A stretch of 64,000 bases of DNA from Synchiropus splendidus (lineage: Eukaryota; Chordata; Actinopteri; Syngnathiformes; Callionymidae): the NCBI RefSeq assembly GCF_027744825.2, contig NC_071349.1, positions 558,001 to 622,000 of the forward strand, read 5' to 3'. The translations under genes and the position numbers were made by a program. Below are positions 25,945-38,100 of the stretch, one piece after another (positions within the stretch are counted from its first letter, which is position 1; the number at the start of each line of letters is the position of its first letter). The notes beneath the pieces were generated by a model that searched no databases, was not told the origin of the DNA, and was given only the letters and a program-made list of their open reading frames with translations.

Positions 25945-27448
25945 AACATGAAATTTTAACCTCCCACTATAGCAGAAAGGGTCTTTCTAGTAGTTGCACA
26001 TCAAATCTAAACTGTCTGAAGTGTTTTTCCAAAGTTATCAACACTTTTATGTTTGGCGTTCCGAAACCCACCTTATCTCAGGCTGAAAAGCGTTTTTGTG
26101 CATTGTGCCATAACTTTTCAGGGAAGCTTCAGAACATGAAATTTTAACCTCCCACTATAGCAGAAAGGGTCTTTCTAGTAGTTGCACATCAAATCTAAAC
26201 TGTCTGAAGTGTTTTTCCAAAGTTATTAACACTTTTATGTTTGGCGTTCCGAAACCCACCTTATCTCAGGCTGAAAAGCGTTTTTGTGCATTGTGCCATA
26301 ACTTTTCAGGGAAGCTTCAGAACATGAAATTTTAACCTCCCACTATAGCAGAAAGGGTCTTTCTAGTAGTTGCACATCAAATCTAAACTGTCTGAAGTGT
26401 TTTTCCAAAGTTATCAACACTTTTATGTTTGGCGTTCCGAAACCCACCTTATCTCAGGCTGAAAAGCGTTTTTACGCATTGAGCCATAACTTTTCAGGGA
26501 AGCTTCAGAACATGAAATTTTAACCTCCCACTATAGCAGAAAGGGTCTTTCTAGTAGTTGCACATCAAATCTAAACTGTCTGAAGTGTTTTTCCAAAGTT
26601 ATTAACACTTTTATGTTTGGCGTTCCGAAACCCACCTTATCTCAGGCTGAAAAGCGTTTTTGTGCATTGTGCCATAACTTTTCAGGGAAGCTTCAGAACA
26701 TGAAATTTTAACCTCCCACTATAGCAGAAAGGGTCTTTCTAGTAGTTGCACATCAAATCTAAACTGTCTGAAGTGTTTTTCCAAAGTTATTAACACTTTT
26801 ATGTTTGGCGTTCAGAAACCCACCTTATCTCAGGCTGAAAAGCGTTTTTGTGCATTGTGCCATAACTTTTCAGGGAAGCTTCAGAACATGAAATTTTAAC
26901 CTCCCACTATAGCAGAAAGGGTCTTTCTAGTAGTTGCACATCAAATCTAAACTGTCTGAAGTGTTTTTCCAAAGTTATCAACACTTTTATGTTTGGCGTT
27001 CCGAAACCCACCTTATCTCAGGCTGAAAAGCGTTTTTGTGCATTGTGCCATAACTTTTCAGGGAAGCTTCAGAACATGAAATTTTAACCTCCCACTATAG
27101 CAGAAAGGGTCTTTCTAGTAGTTGCACATCAAATCTAAACTGTCTGAAGTGTTTTTCCAAAGTTATTAACACTTTTATGTTTGGCGTTCCGAAACCCACC
27201 TTATCTCAGGCTGAAAAGCGTTTTTGTGCATTGTGCCATAACTTTTCAGGGAAGCTTCAGAACATGAAATTTTAACCTCCCACTATAGCAGAAAGGGTCT
27301 TTCTAGTAGTTGCACATCAAATCTAAACTGTCTGAAGTGTTTTTCCAAAGTTATCAACACTTTTATGTTTGGCGTTCCGAAACCCACCTTATCTCAGGCT
27401 GAAAAGCGTTTTTACGCATTGAGCCATAACTTTTCAGGGAAGCTTCAG
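25569..27448. repeat. Tandem duplication of 5 monomers (2 x 940 bp)
   Basis: Copies 25569-26508 and 26509-27448 both read A-A-E-A-B, and both B monomers carry 162a (attgagcc at 26481 and 27421, 940 apart). In the first copy the B monomer is followed by A rather than by the usual g/g class monomer, which places a duplication joint near 26509. The first copy overlaps the last two monomers of the preceding 11-monomer duplication. Confidence 0.88.
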
Positions 27449-29140
27449 AACATGAAATTTTAACCTCCCACTATAGCAGAAAGGGTCTTTCTAGTAGGTG
27501 CACATCAAATCTAAGCTGTCTGAAGTGTTTTTCGAAAGTTATCAACACTTTTATGTTTGGCGTTCCGAAACCCACCTTATCTCAGGCTGAAAAGCGTTTT
27601 TGTGCATTGTGCCATAACTTTTCAGGGAAGCTTCAGAACATGAAATTTTAACCTCCCACTATAGCAGAAAGGGTCTTTCTAGTAGTTGCACATCAAATCT
27701 AAACTGTCTGAAGTGTTTTTCCAAAGTTATTAACACTTTTATGTTTGGCGTTCCGAAACCCACCTTATCTCAGGCTGAAAAGCGTTTTTGTGCATTGTGC
27801 CATAACTTTTCAGGGAAGCTTCAGAACATGAAATTTTAACCTCCCACTATAGCAGAAAGGGTCTTTCTAGTAGTTGCACATCAAATCTAAACTGTCTGAA
27901 GTGTTTTTCCAAAGTTATGAACACATTTATGTTTGGCGTTCCGAAACCCACCTTATCTCAGGCTGAAAAGCGTTTTTGTGCATTGTGCCATAACTTTTTA
28001 GGAAAGCTTCAGAACATGAAATTTTAACCTCCCACTATAGCAGAAAGGGTCTTTCTAGTAGTTGCACATCAAATCTAAACTGTCTGAAGTGTTTTTCCAA
28101 AGTTATCAACACTTTTATGTTTGGCGTTCCGAAACCCACCTTATCTCAGGCTGAAAAGCGTTTTTACGCATTGTGCCATAACTTTTCAGGGAAGCTTCAG
28201 AACATGAAATTTTAACCTCCCACTATAGCAGAAAGGGTCTTTCTAGTAGGTGCACATCAAATCTAAGCTGTCTGAAGTGTTTTTCCAAAGTTATTAACAC
28301 TTTTATGTTTGGCGTTCCGAAACCCACTTTATCTCAGGCTGAAAAGCGTTTTTGTGCATTGTGCCATAACTTTTCAGGGAAGCTTCAGAACATGAAATTT
28401 TAACCTCCCACTATAGCAGAAAGGGTCTTTCTAGTAGTTGCACATCAAATCTACACTGTCTGAAGTGTTTTTCCAAAGTTATTAACACTTTTATGTTTGG
28501 CGTTCCGAAACCCACCTTATCTCAGGCTGAAAAGCGTTTTTGTGCATTGTGCCATAACTTTTCAGGGAAGCTTCAGAACATGAAATTTTAACCTCCCACT
28601 ATAGCAGAAAGGGTCTTTCTAGTAGTTGCACATCAAATCTACACTGTCTGAAGTGTTTTTCCAAAGTTATTAACACTTTTATGTTTGGCGTTCCGAAACC
28701 CACCTTATCTCAGGCTGAAAAGCGTTTTTGTGCATTGTGCCATAACTTTTCAGGGAAGCTTCAGAACATGAAATTTTAACCTCCCACTATAGCAGAAAGG
28801 GTCTTTCTAGTAGTTGCACATCAAATCTAAACTGTCTGAAGTGTTTTTCCAAAGTTATTAACACTTTTATGTTTGGCGTTCCGAAACCCACCTTATCTCA
28901 GGCTGAAAAGCGTTTTTGTGCATTGTGCCATAACTTTTCAGGAAAGCTTCAGAACATGAAATTTTAACCTCCCACTATAGCAGAAAGGGTCTTTCTAGTA
29001 GTTGCACATCAAATCTAAACTGTCTGAAGTGTTTTTCCAAAGTTATCAACACTTTTATGTTTGGCGTTCCGAAACCCACCTTATCTCAGGCTGAAAAGCG
29101 TTTTTACGCATTGTGCCATAACTTTTCAGGGAAGCTTCAG
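27449..29140. repeat. Array segment, monomers 147-155
   Basis: Class order: K-A-D-B-C2-A-A-M-B. The D monomer at 27825 has 95g, 101a and now also 175t (tttttaggaaag), the most derived D form. Two neighbouring A monomers at 28389 and 28577 share ctacactg (66c), a single-monomer tandem duplication of 188 bp. The C2 monomer has 128t. Confidence 0.86.
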
Positions 29141-32100
29141 AACATGAAATTTTAACTTCCCACTATAGCAGAAAGGGTCTTTCTAGTAGTTGCACATCAA
29201 ATCTAAACTGTCTGAAGTGTTTTTCCAAAGTTATAAACACTTTTATGTTTGGCGTTCCGAAACCCACCTTATCTCAGGCTGAAAAGCGTTTTTGTGCATT
29301 GTGCCATAACTTTTCAGAGAAGCTTCAGAACATGAAATTTTAACCTCCCACTATAGCAGAAAGGGTCTTTCTAGTAGTTGCACATCAAATCTAAACTGTC
29401 TGAAGTGTTTTTCCAAAGTTATCAACACTTTTATGTTTGGCGTTCCGAAACCCACCTTATCTCAGGCTGAAAAGCGTTTTTACGCATTGTGCCATAACTT
29501 TTCAGGGAAGCATCAGAACATGAAATTTTAGCCTCCCACTATAGCAGAAAGGGTCTTTCTAGTAGGTGCACATCAAATCTAAGCTGTCTGAAGTGTTTTT
29601 CGAAAGTTATCAACACTTTTATGTTTGGCGTTCCGAAACCCACCTTATCTCAGGCTGAAAAGCGTTTTTGTGCATTGTGCCATAACTTTTCAGGGAAGCT
29701 TCAGAACATGAAATTTTAACCTCCCACTATAGCAGAAAGGGTCTTTCTAGTAGTTGCACATCAAATCTAAGCTGTCTGAAGTGTTTTTCAAAAGTTATCA
29801 ACACTTTTATGTTTGGCGTTCCGAAACCCACCTTATCTCAGGCTGAAAAGCGTTTTTGTGCATTGTGCCATAACTTTTCAGGGAAGCTTCAGAACATGAA
29901 ATTTTAACCTCCCACTATAGCAGAAAGGGTCTTTCTAGTAGTTGCACATCAAATCTAAACTGTCTGAAGTGTTTTTCCAAAGTTATTAACACTTTTATGT
30001 TTGGCGTTCCGAAACCCACCTTATCTCAGGCTGAAAAGCGTTTTTGTGCATTGTGCCATAACTTTTCAGGGAAGCTTCAGAACATGAAATTTTAACCTCC
30101 CACTATAGCAGAAAGGGTCTTTCTAGTAGTTGCACATCAAATCTAAACTGTCTGAAGTGTTTTTCCAAAGTTATCAACACTTTTATGTTTGGCGTTCCGA
30201 AACCCACCTTATCTCAGGCTGAAAAGCGTTTTTACGCATTGTGCCATAACTTTTCAGGGAAGCTTCAGAACATGAAATTTTAACCTCCCACTATAGCAGA
30301 AAGGGTCTTTCTAGTAGGTGCACATCAAATCTAAGCTGTCTGAAGTGTTTTTCGAAAGTTATCAACACTTTTATGTTTGGCGTTCCGAAACCCACCTTAT
30401 CTCAGGCTGAAAAGCGTTTTTGTGCATTGTGCCATAACTTTTCAGGGAAGCTTCAGAACATGAAATTTTAACCTCCCACTATAGCAGAAAGGGTCTTTCT
30501 AGTAGTTGCACATCAAATCTAAACTGTCTGAAGTGTTTTTCCAAAGTTATTAACACTTTTATGTTTGGCGTTCCGAAACCCACCTTATCTTAGGCTGAAA
30601 AGCGTTTTTGTGCATTGTGCCATAACTTTTCAGGGAAGCTTCAGAACATGAAATTTTAACCTCCCACTATAGCAGAAAGGGTCTTTCTAGTAGTTGCACA
30701 TCAAATCTAAACTGTCTGAAGTGTTTTTCCAAAGTTATTAACACTTTTATGTTTGGCGTTCCGAAACCCACCTTATCTCAGGCTGAAAAGCGTTTTTGTG
30801 CATTGTGCCATAACTTTTCAGGGAAGCTTCAGAACATGAAATTTTAACCTCCCACTATAGCAGAAAGGGTCTTTCTAGTAGTTGCACATCAAATCTAAAC
30901 TGTCTGAAGTGTTTTTCCAAAGTTATTAACACTTTTATGTTTGGCGTTCCGAAACCCACCTTATCTCAGGCTGAAAAGCGTTTTTGTGCATTGTGCCATA
31001 ACTTTTCAGGGACGCTTCAGAACATGAAATTTTAACCTCCCACTATAGCAGAAAGGGTCTTTCTAGTAGTTGCACATCAAATCTAAACTGTCTGAAGTGT
31101 TTTTCCAAAGTTATCAACACTTTTATGTTTGGCGTTCCGAAACCCACCTTATCTCAGGCTGAAAAGCGTTTTTACGCATTGAGCCATAACTTTTCAGGGA
31201 AGCTTCAGAACATGAAATTTTAACCTCCCACTATAGCAGAAAGGGTCTTTCTAGTAGGTGCACATCAAATCTAAACTGTCTGAAGTGTTTTTCGAAAGTT
31301 ATCAACACTTTTATGTTTGGCGTTCCGAAACCCACCTTATCTCAGGCTGAAAAGCGTTTTTGTGCATTGTGCCATAACTTTTCAGGGAAGCTTCAGAACA
31401 TGAAATTTTAACCTCCCACTATAGCAGAAAGGGTCTTTCTAGTAGTTGCACATCAAATCTAAACTGTCTGAAGTGTTTTTCCAAAGTTATTAACACTTTT
31501 ATGTTTGGCGTTCCGAAACCCACCTTATCTCAGGCTGAAAAGCGTTTTTGTGCATTGTGCCATAACTTTTCAGGGAAGCTTCAGAACATGAAATTTTAAC
31601 CTCCCACTATAGCAGAAAGGGTCTTTCTAGTAGTTGCACATCAAATCTAAACTGTCTGAAGTGTTTTTCCAAAGTTATTAACACTTTTATGTTTGGCGTT
31701 CCGAAACCCACCTTATCTCAGGCTGAAAAGCGTTTTTGTGCATTGTGCCATAACTTTTCAGGGAAGCTTCAGAACATGAAATTTTAACCTCCCACTATAG
31801 CAGAAAGGGTCTTTCTAGTAGTTGCACATCAAATCTAAACTGTCTGAAGTGTTTTTCCAAAGTTATCAACACTTTTATGTTTGGCGTTCCGAAACCCACC
31901 TTATCTCAGGCTGAAAAGCGTTTTTGTGCATTGTGCCATAACTTTTCAGGTAAGCTTCAGAACATGAAATTTTAACCTCCCACTATAGCAGAAAGGGTCT
32001 TTCTAGTAGTTGCACATCAAATCTAAACTGTCTGAAGTGTTTTTCCAAAGTTATTAACACTTTTATGTTTGGCGTTCCGAAACCCACCTTATCTCAGGCT

Positions 32101-35100
32101 GAAAAGCGTTTTTGTGCATTGTGCCATAACTTTTCAGGGAAGCTTCAGAACATGAAATTTTAACTTCCCACTATAGCAGAAAGGGTCTTTCTAGTAGTTG
32201 CACATCAAATCTAAACTGTCTGAAGTGTTTTTCCAAAGTTATTAACACTTTTATGTTTGGCGTTCCGAAACCCACCTTATCTCAGGCTGAAAAGCGTTTT
32301 TGTGCATTGTGCCATAACTTTTCAGGGAAGCTTCAGAACATGAAATTTTAACCTCCCACTATAGCAGAAAGGGTCTTTCTAGTAGTTGCACATCAAATCT
32401 AAACTGTCTGAAGTGTTTTTCCAAAGTTATCAACACTTTTATGTTTGGCGTTCCGAAACCCACCTTATCTCAGGCTGAAAAGCGTTTTTACGCATTGTGC
32501 CATAACTTTTCAGGGAAGCATCAGAACATGAAATTTTAGCCTCCCACTATAGCAGAAAGGGTCTTTCTAGTAGGTGCACATCAAATCTAAGCTGTCTGAA
32601 GTGTTTTTCGAAAGTTATCAACACTTTTATGTTTGGCGTTCCGAAACCCACCTTATCTCAGGCTGAAAAGCGTTTTTGTGCATTGTGCCATAACTTTTCA
32701 GGGAAGCTTCAGAACATGAAATTTTAACCTCCCACTATAGCAGAAAGGGTCTTTCTAGTAGTTGCACATCAAATCTAAGCTGTCTGAAGTGTTTTTCAAA
32801 AGTTATCAACACTTTTATGTTTGGCGTTCCGAAACCCACCTTATCTCAGGCTGAAAAGCGTTTTTGTGCATTGTGCCATAACTTTTCAGGGAAGCTTCAG
32901 AACATGAAATTTTAACCTCCCACTATAGCAGAAAGGGTCTTTCTAGTAGTTGCACATCAAATCTAAACTGTCTGAAGTGTTTTTCCAAAGTTATTAACAC
33001 TTTTATGTTTGGCGTTCCGAAACCCACCTTATCTCAGGCTGAAAAGCGTTTTTGTGCATTGTGCCATAACTTTTCAGGGAAGCTTCAGAACATGAAATTT
33101 TAACCTCCCACTATAGCAGAAAGGGTCTTTCTAGTAGTTGCACATCAAATCTAAACTGTCTGAAGTGTTTTTCCAAAGTTATCAACACTTTTATGTTTGG
33201 CGTTCCGAAACCCACCTTATCTCAGGCTGAAAAGCGTTTTTACGCATTGTGCCATAACTTTTCAGGGAAGCTTCAGAACATGAAATTTTAACCTCCCACT
33301 ATAGCAGAAAGGGTCTTTCTAGTAGTTGCACATCAAATCTAAACTGTCTGAAGTGTTTTTCCAAAGTTATCAACACTTTTATGTTTGGCGTCCCGAAACC
33401 CACCTTATCTCAGGCTGAAAAGCGTTTTTGTGCATTGTGCCATAACTTTTCAGGGAAGCTTCAGAACATGAAATTTTAACCTCCCACTATAGCAGAAAGG
33501 GTCTTTCTAGTAGGTGCACATCAAATCTAAGCTGTCTGAAGTGTTTTTCGAAAGTTATCAACACTTTTATGTTTGGCGTTCCGAAACCCACCTTATCTCA
33601 GGCTGAAAAGCGTTTTTGTGCATTGTGCCATAACTTTTCAGGGAAGCTTCAGAACATGAAATTTTAACCTCCCACTAAAGCAGAAAGGGTCTTTCTAGTA
33701 GTTGCACATCAAATCTAAGCTGTCTGAAGTGTTTTTCAAAAGTTATCAACACTTTTATGTTTGGCGTTCCGAAACCCACCTTATCTCAGGCTGAAAAGCG
33801 TTTTTGTGCATTGTGCCATAACTTTTCAGGGAAGCTTCAGAACATGAAATTTTAACCTCCCACTATAGCAGAAAGGGTCTTTCTAGTAGTTGCACATCAA
33901 ATCTAAACTGTCTGAAGTGTTTTTCCAAAGTTATCAACACTTTTATGTTTGGCGTTCCGAAACCCACCTTATCTCAGGCTGAAAAGCGTTTTTGTGCATT
34001 GTGCCATAACTTTTCAGGGAAGCTTCAGAACATGAAATTTTAACCTCCCACTATAGCAGAAAGGGTCTTTCTAGTAGTTGCACATCAAATCTAAACTGTC
34101 TGAAGTGTTTTTCCAAAGTTATTAACACTTTTATGTTTGGCGTTCCGAAACCCACCTTATCTCAGGCTGAAAAGCGTTTTTGTGCATTGTGCCATAACTT
34201 TTCAGGGAAGCTTCAGAACATGAAATTTTAACCTCCCACTATAGCAGAAAGGGTCTTTCTAGTAGTTGCACATCAAATCTAAACTGTCTGAAGTGTTTTT
34301 CCAAAGTTATCAACACTTTTATGTTTGGCGTTCCGAAACCCACCTTATCTCAGGCTGAAAAGCGTTTTTACGCATTGTGCCATAACTTTTCAGGGAAGCT
34401 TCAGAACATGAAATTTTAACCTCCCACTATAGCAGAAAGGGTCTTTCTAGTAGGTGCACATCAAATCTAAGCTGTCTGAAGTGTTTTTCCAAAGTTATCA
34501 ACTCTTTTATGTTTGGCGTTCCGAAACCCACCTTATCTCAGGCTGAAAAGCGTTTTTGTGCATTGTGCCATAACTTTTCAGGGAAGCTTCAGAACATGAA
34601 ATTTTAACCTCCCACTATAGCAGAAAGGGTCTTTCTAGTAGTTGCACATCAAATCTAAACTGTCTGAAGTGTTTTTCCAAAGTTATTAACACTTTTATGT
34701 TTGGCGTTCCGATACCCACCTTATCTCAGGCTGAAAAGCGTTTTTGTGCATTGTGCCATAACTTTTCAGGAAAGCTTCAGAACATGAAATTTTAACCTCC
34801 CACTATAGCAGAAAGGGTCTTTCTAGTAGTTGCACATCAAATCTAAACTGTCTGAAGTGTTTTTCCAAAGTTATCAACACTTTTATGTTTGGCGTTCCGA
34901 AACCCACCTTATCTCAGGCTGAAAAGCGTTTTTACGCATTGTGCCATAACTTTTCAGGGAAGCTTCAGAACATGAAATTTTAACCTCCCACTATAGCAGA
35001 AAGGGTCTTTCTAGTAGGTGCACATCAAATCTAAGCTGTCTGAAGTGTTTTTCCAAAGTTATCAACACTTTTATGTTTGGCGTTCCGAAACCCACCTTAT

Positions 35101-35156
35101 CTCAGGCTGAAAAGCGTTTTTGTGCATTGTGCCATAACTTTTCAGGGAAGCTTCAG
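29141..35156. repeat. Array segment, monomers 156-187 (two 16-monomer stretches)
   Basis: First 16: A-F-N-H-A-B-K-A-A-A-B-K-A-A-E-A. Second 16: A-F-N-H-A-B-E-K-H-E-A-B-L-M-B-C. Each starts with a 17t A monomer followed by F (184a) and N (15g); the next such start is 35157, so three starts are spaced exactly 3008 bp apart (29141, 32149, 35157). Only the first six monomers match between stretches. Within the first, K-A-A-A-B (30269-31208) and K-A-A-E-A (31209-32148) look like a partial 5-monomer repeat. The K monomer at 31209 has 67a, a mixed state. The H monomer at 33653 has actaaagcag. Confidence 0.84.
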
Positions 35157-38100
35157 AACATGAAATTTTAACTTCCCACTATAGCAGAAAGGGTCTTTCT
35201 AGTAGTTACACATCAAATCTAAACTGTCTGAAGTGTTTTTCCAAAGTTATTAACACTTTTATGTTTGGCGTTCCGAAACCCACCTTATCTCAGGCTGAAA
35301 AGCGTTTTTGTGCATTGTGCCATAACTTTTCAGGGAAGCTTTAGAACATGAAATTTTAACCTCCCACTATAGCAGAAAGGGTCTTTCTAGTAGTTGCACA
35401 TCAAATCTAAACTGTCTGAAGTGTTTTTCCATAGTTATCAACACTTTTATGTTTGGCGTTCCCAAACCCACTTTATCTCAGGCTGAAAAGCGTTTTTACG
35501 CATTGTGCCATAACTTTTCAGGGAAGCATCAGAACATGAAATTTTAGCCTCCCACTATAGCAGAAAGGGTCTTTCTAGTAGGTGCACATCAAATCTAAGC
35601 TGTCTGAAGTGTTTTTCGAAAGTTATCAACACTTTTATGTTTGGCGTTCCGAAACCCACCTTATCTCAGGCTGAAAAGCGTTTTTGTGCATTGTGCCATA
35701 ACTTTTCAGGGAAGCTTCAGAACATGAAATTTTAACCTCCCACTATAGCAGAAAGGGTCTTTCTAGTAGTTGCACATCAAATCTAAGCTGTCTGAAGTGT
35801 TTTTCAAAAGTTATCAACACTTTTATGTTTGGCGTTCCGAAACCCACCTTATCTCAGGCTGAAAAGCGTTTTTGTGCATTGTGCCATAACTTTTCAGGGA
35901 AGCTTCAGAACATGAAATTTTAACCTCCCACTATAGCAGAAAGGGTCTTTCTAGTAGTTGCACATCAAATCTAAACTGTCTGAAGTGTTTTTCCAAAGTT
36001 ATTAACACTTTTATGTTTGGCGTTCCGAAACCCACCTTATCTCAGGCTGAAAAGCGTTTTTGTGCATTGTGCCATAACTTTTCAGGGAAGCTTCAGAACA
36101 TGAAATTTTAACCTCCCACTATAGCAGAAAGGGTCTTTCTAGTAGTTGCACATCAAATCTAAACTGTCTGAAGTGTTTTTCCAAAGTTATCAACACTTTT
36201 ATGTTTGGCGTTCCGAAACCCACCTTATCTCAGGCTGAAAAGCGTTTTTACGCATTGTGCCATAACTTTTCAGGGAAGCTTCAGAACATGAAATTTTAAC
36301 CTCCCACTATAGCAGAAAGGGTCTTTCTAGTAGGTGCACATCAAATCTAAGCTGTCTGAAGTGTTTTTCGAAAGTTATCAACACTTTTATGTTTGGCGTT
36401 CCGAAACCCACCTTATCTCAGGCTGAAAAGCGTTTTTGTGCATTGTGCCATAACTTTTCAGGGAAGCTTCAGAACATGAAATTTTAACCTTCCACTATAG
36501 CAGAAAGGGTCTTTCTAGTAGTTGCACATCAAATCTAAACTGTCTGAAGTGTTTTTCCAAAGTTATTAACACTTTTATGTTTGGCGTTCCGAAACCCACC
36601 TTATCTCAGGCTGAAAAGCGTTTTTGTGCATTGTGCCATAACTTTTCAGGGAAGCTTCAGAACATGAAATTTTAACCTCCCACTATAGCAGAAAGGGTCT
36701 TTCTAGTAGTTGCACATCAAATCTAAACTGTCTGAAGTGTTTTTCCAAAGTTATTAACACTTTTATGTTTGGCGTTCCGAAACCCACCTTATCTCAGGCT
36801 GAAAAGCGTTTTTGTGCATTGTGCCATAACTTTTCAGGGAAGCTTCAGAACATGAAATTTTAACCTCCCACTATAGCAGAAAGGGTCTTTCTAGTAGTTG
36901 CACATCAAATCTAAACTGTCTGAAGTGTTTTTCCAAAGTTATCAACACTTTTATGTTTGGCGTTCCGAAACCCACCTTATCTCAGGCTGAAAAGCGTTTT
37001 TGTGCATTGTGCCATAACTTTTCAGGGAAGCTTCAGAACATGAAATTTTAACCTCCCACTATAGCAGAAAGGGTCTTTCTAGTAGTTGCACATCAAATCT
37101 AAACTGTCTGAAGTGTTTTTCCAAAGTTATTAACACTTTTATGTTTGGCGTTCCGAAACCCACCTTATCTCAGGCTGAAAAGCGTTTTTGTGCATTGTGC
37201 CATAACTTTTCAGGGAAGCTTCAGAACATGAAATTTTAACCTCCCACTATAGCAGAAAGGGTCTTTCTAGTAGTTGCACATCAAATCTAAACTGTCTGAA
37301 GTGTTTTTCCAAAGTTATCAACACTTTTATGTTTGGCGTTCCGAAACCCACCTTATCTCAGGCTGAAAAGCGTTTTTGTGCATTGAGCCATAACTTTTCA
37401 GGGAAGCTTCAGAACATGAAATTTTAACCTCCCACTATAGCAGAAAGGGTCTTTCTAGTAGGTGCACATCAAATCTAAGCTGTCTGAAGTGTTTTTCGAA
37501 AGTTATCAACACTTTTATGTTTGGCGTTCCGAAACCCACCTTATCTCAGGCTGAAAAGCGTTTTTGTGCATTGTGCCATAACTTTTCAGGGAAGCTTCAG
37601 AACATGAAATTTTAACCTCCCACTATAGCAGAAAGGGTCTTTCTAGTAGTTGCACATCAAATCTAAACTGTCTGAAGTGTTTTTCCAAAGTTATGAACAC
37701 ATTTATGTTTGGCGTTCCGAAACCCACCTTATCTCAGGCTGAAAAGCGTTTTTGTGCATTGTGCCATAACTTTTTAGGAAAGCTTCAGAACATGAAATTT
37801 TAACCTCCCACTATAGCAGAAAGGGTCTTTCTAGTAGTTGCACATCAAATCTAAACTGTCTGAAGTGTTTTTCCAAAGTTATCAACACTTTTATGTTTGG
37901 CGTTCCGAAACCCACCTTATCTCAGGCTGAAAAGCGTTTTTACGCATTGTGCCATAACTTTTCAGGGAAGCTTCAGAACATGAAATTTTAACCTCCCACT
38001 ATAGCAGAAAGGGTCTTTCTAGTAGGTGCACATCAAATCTAAGCTGTCTGAAGTGTTTTTCCAAAGTTATTAACACTTTTATGTTTGGCGTTCCGAAACC

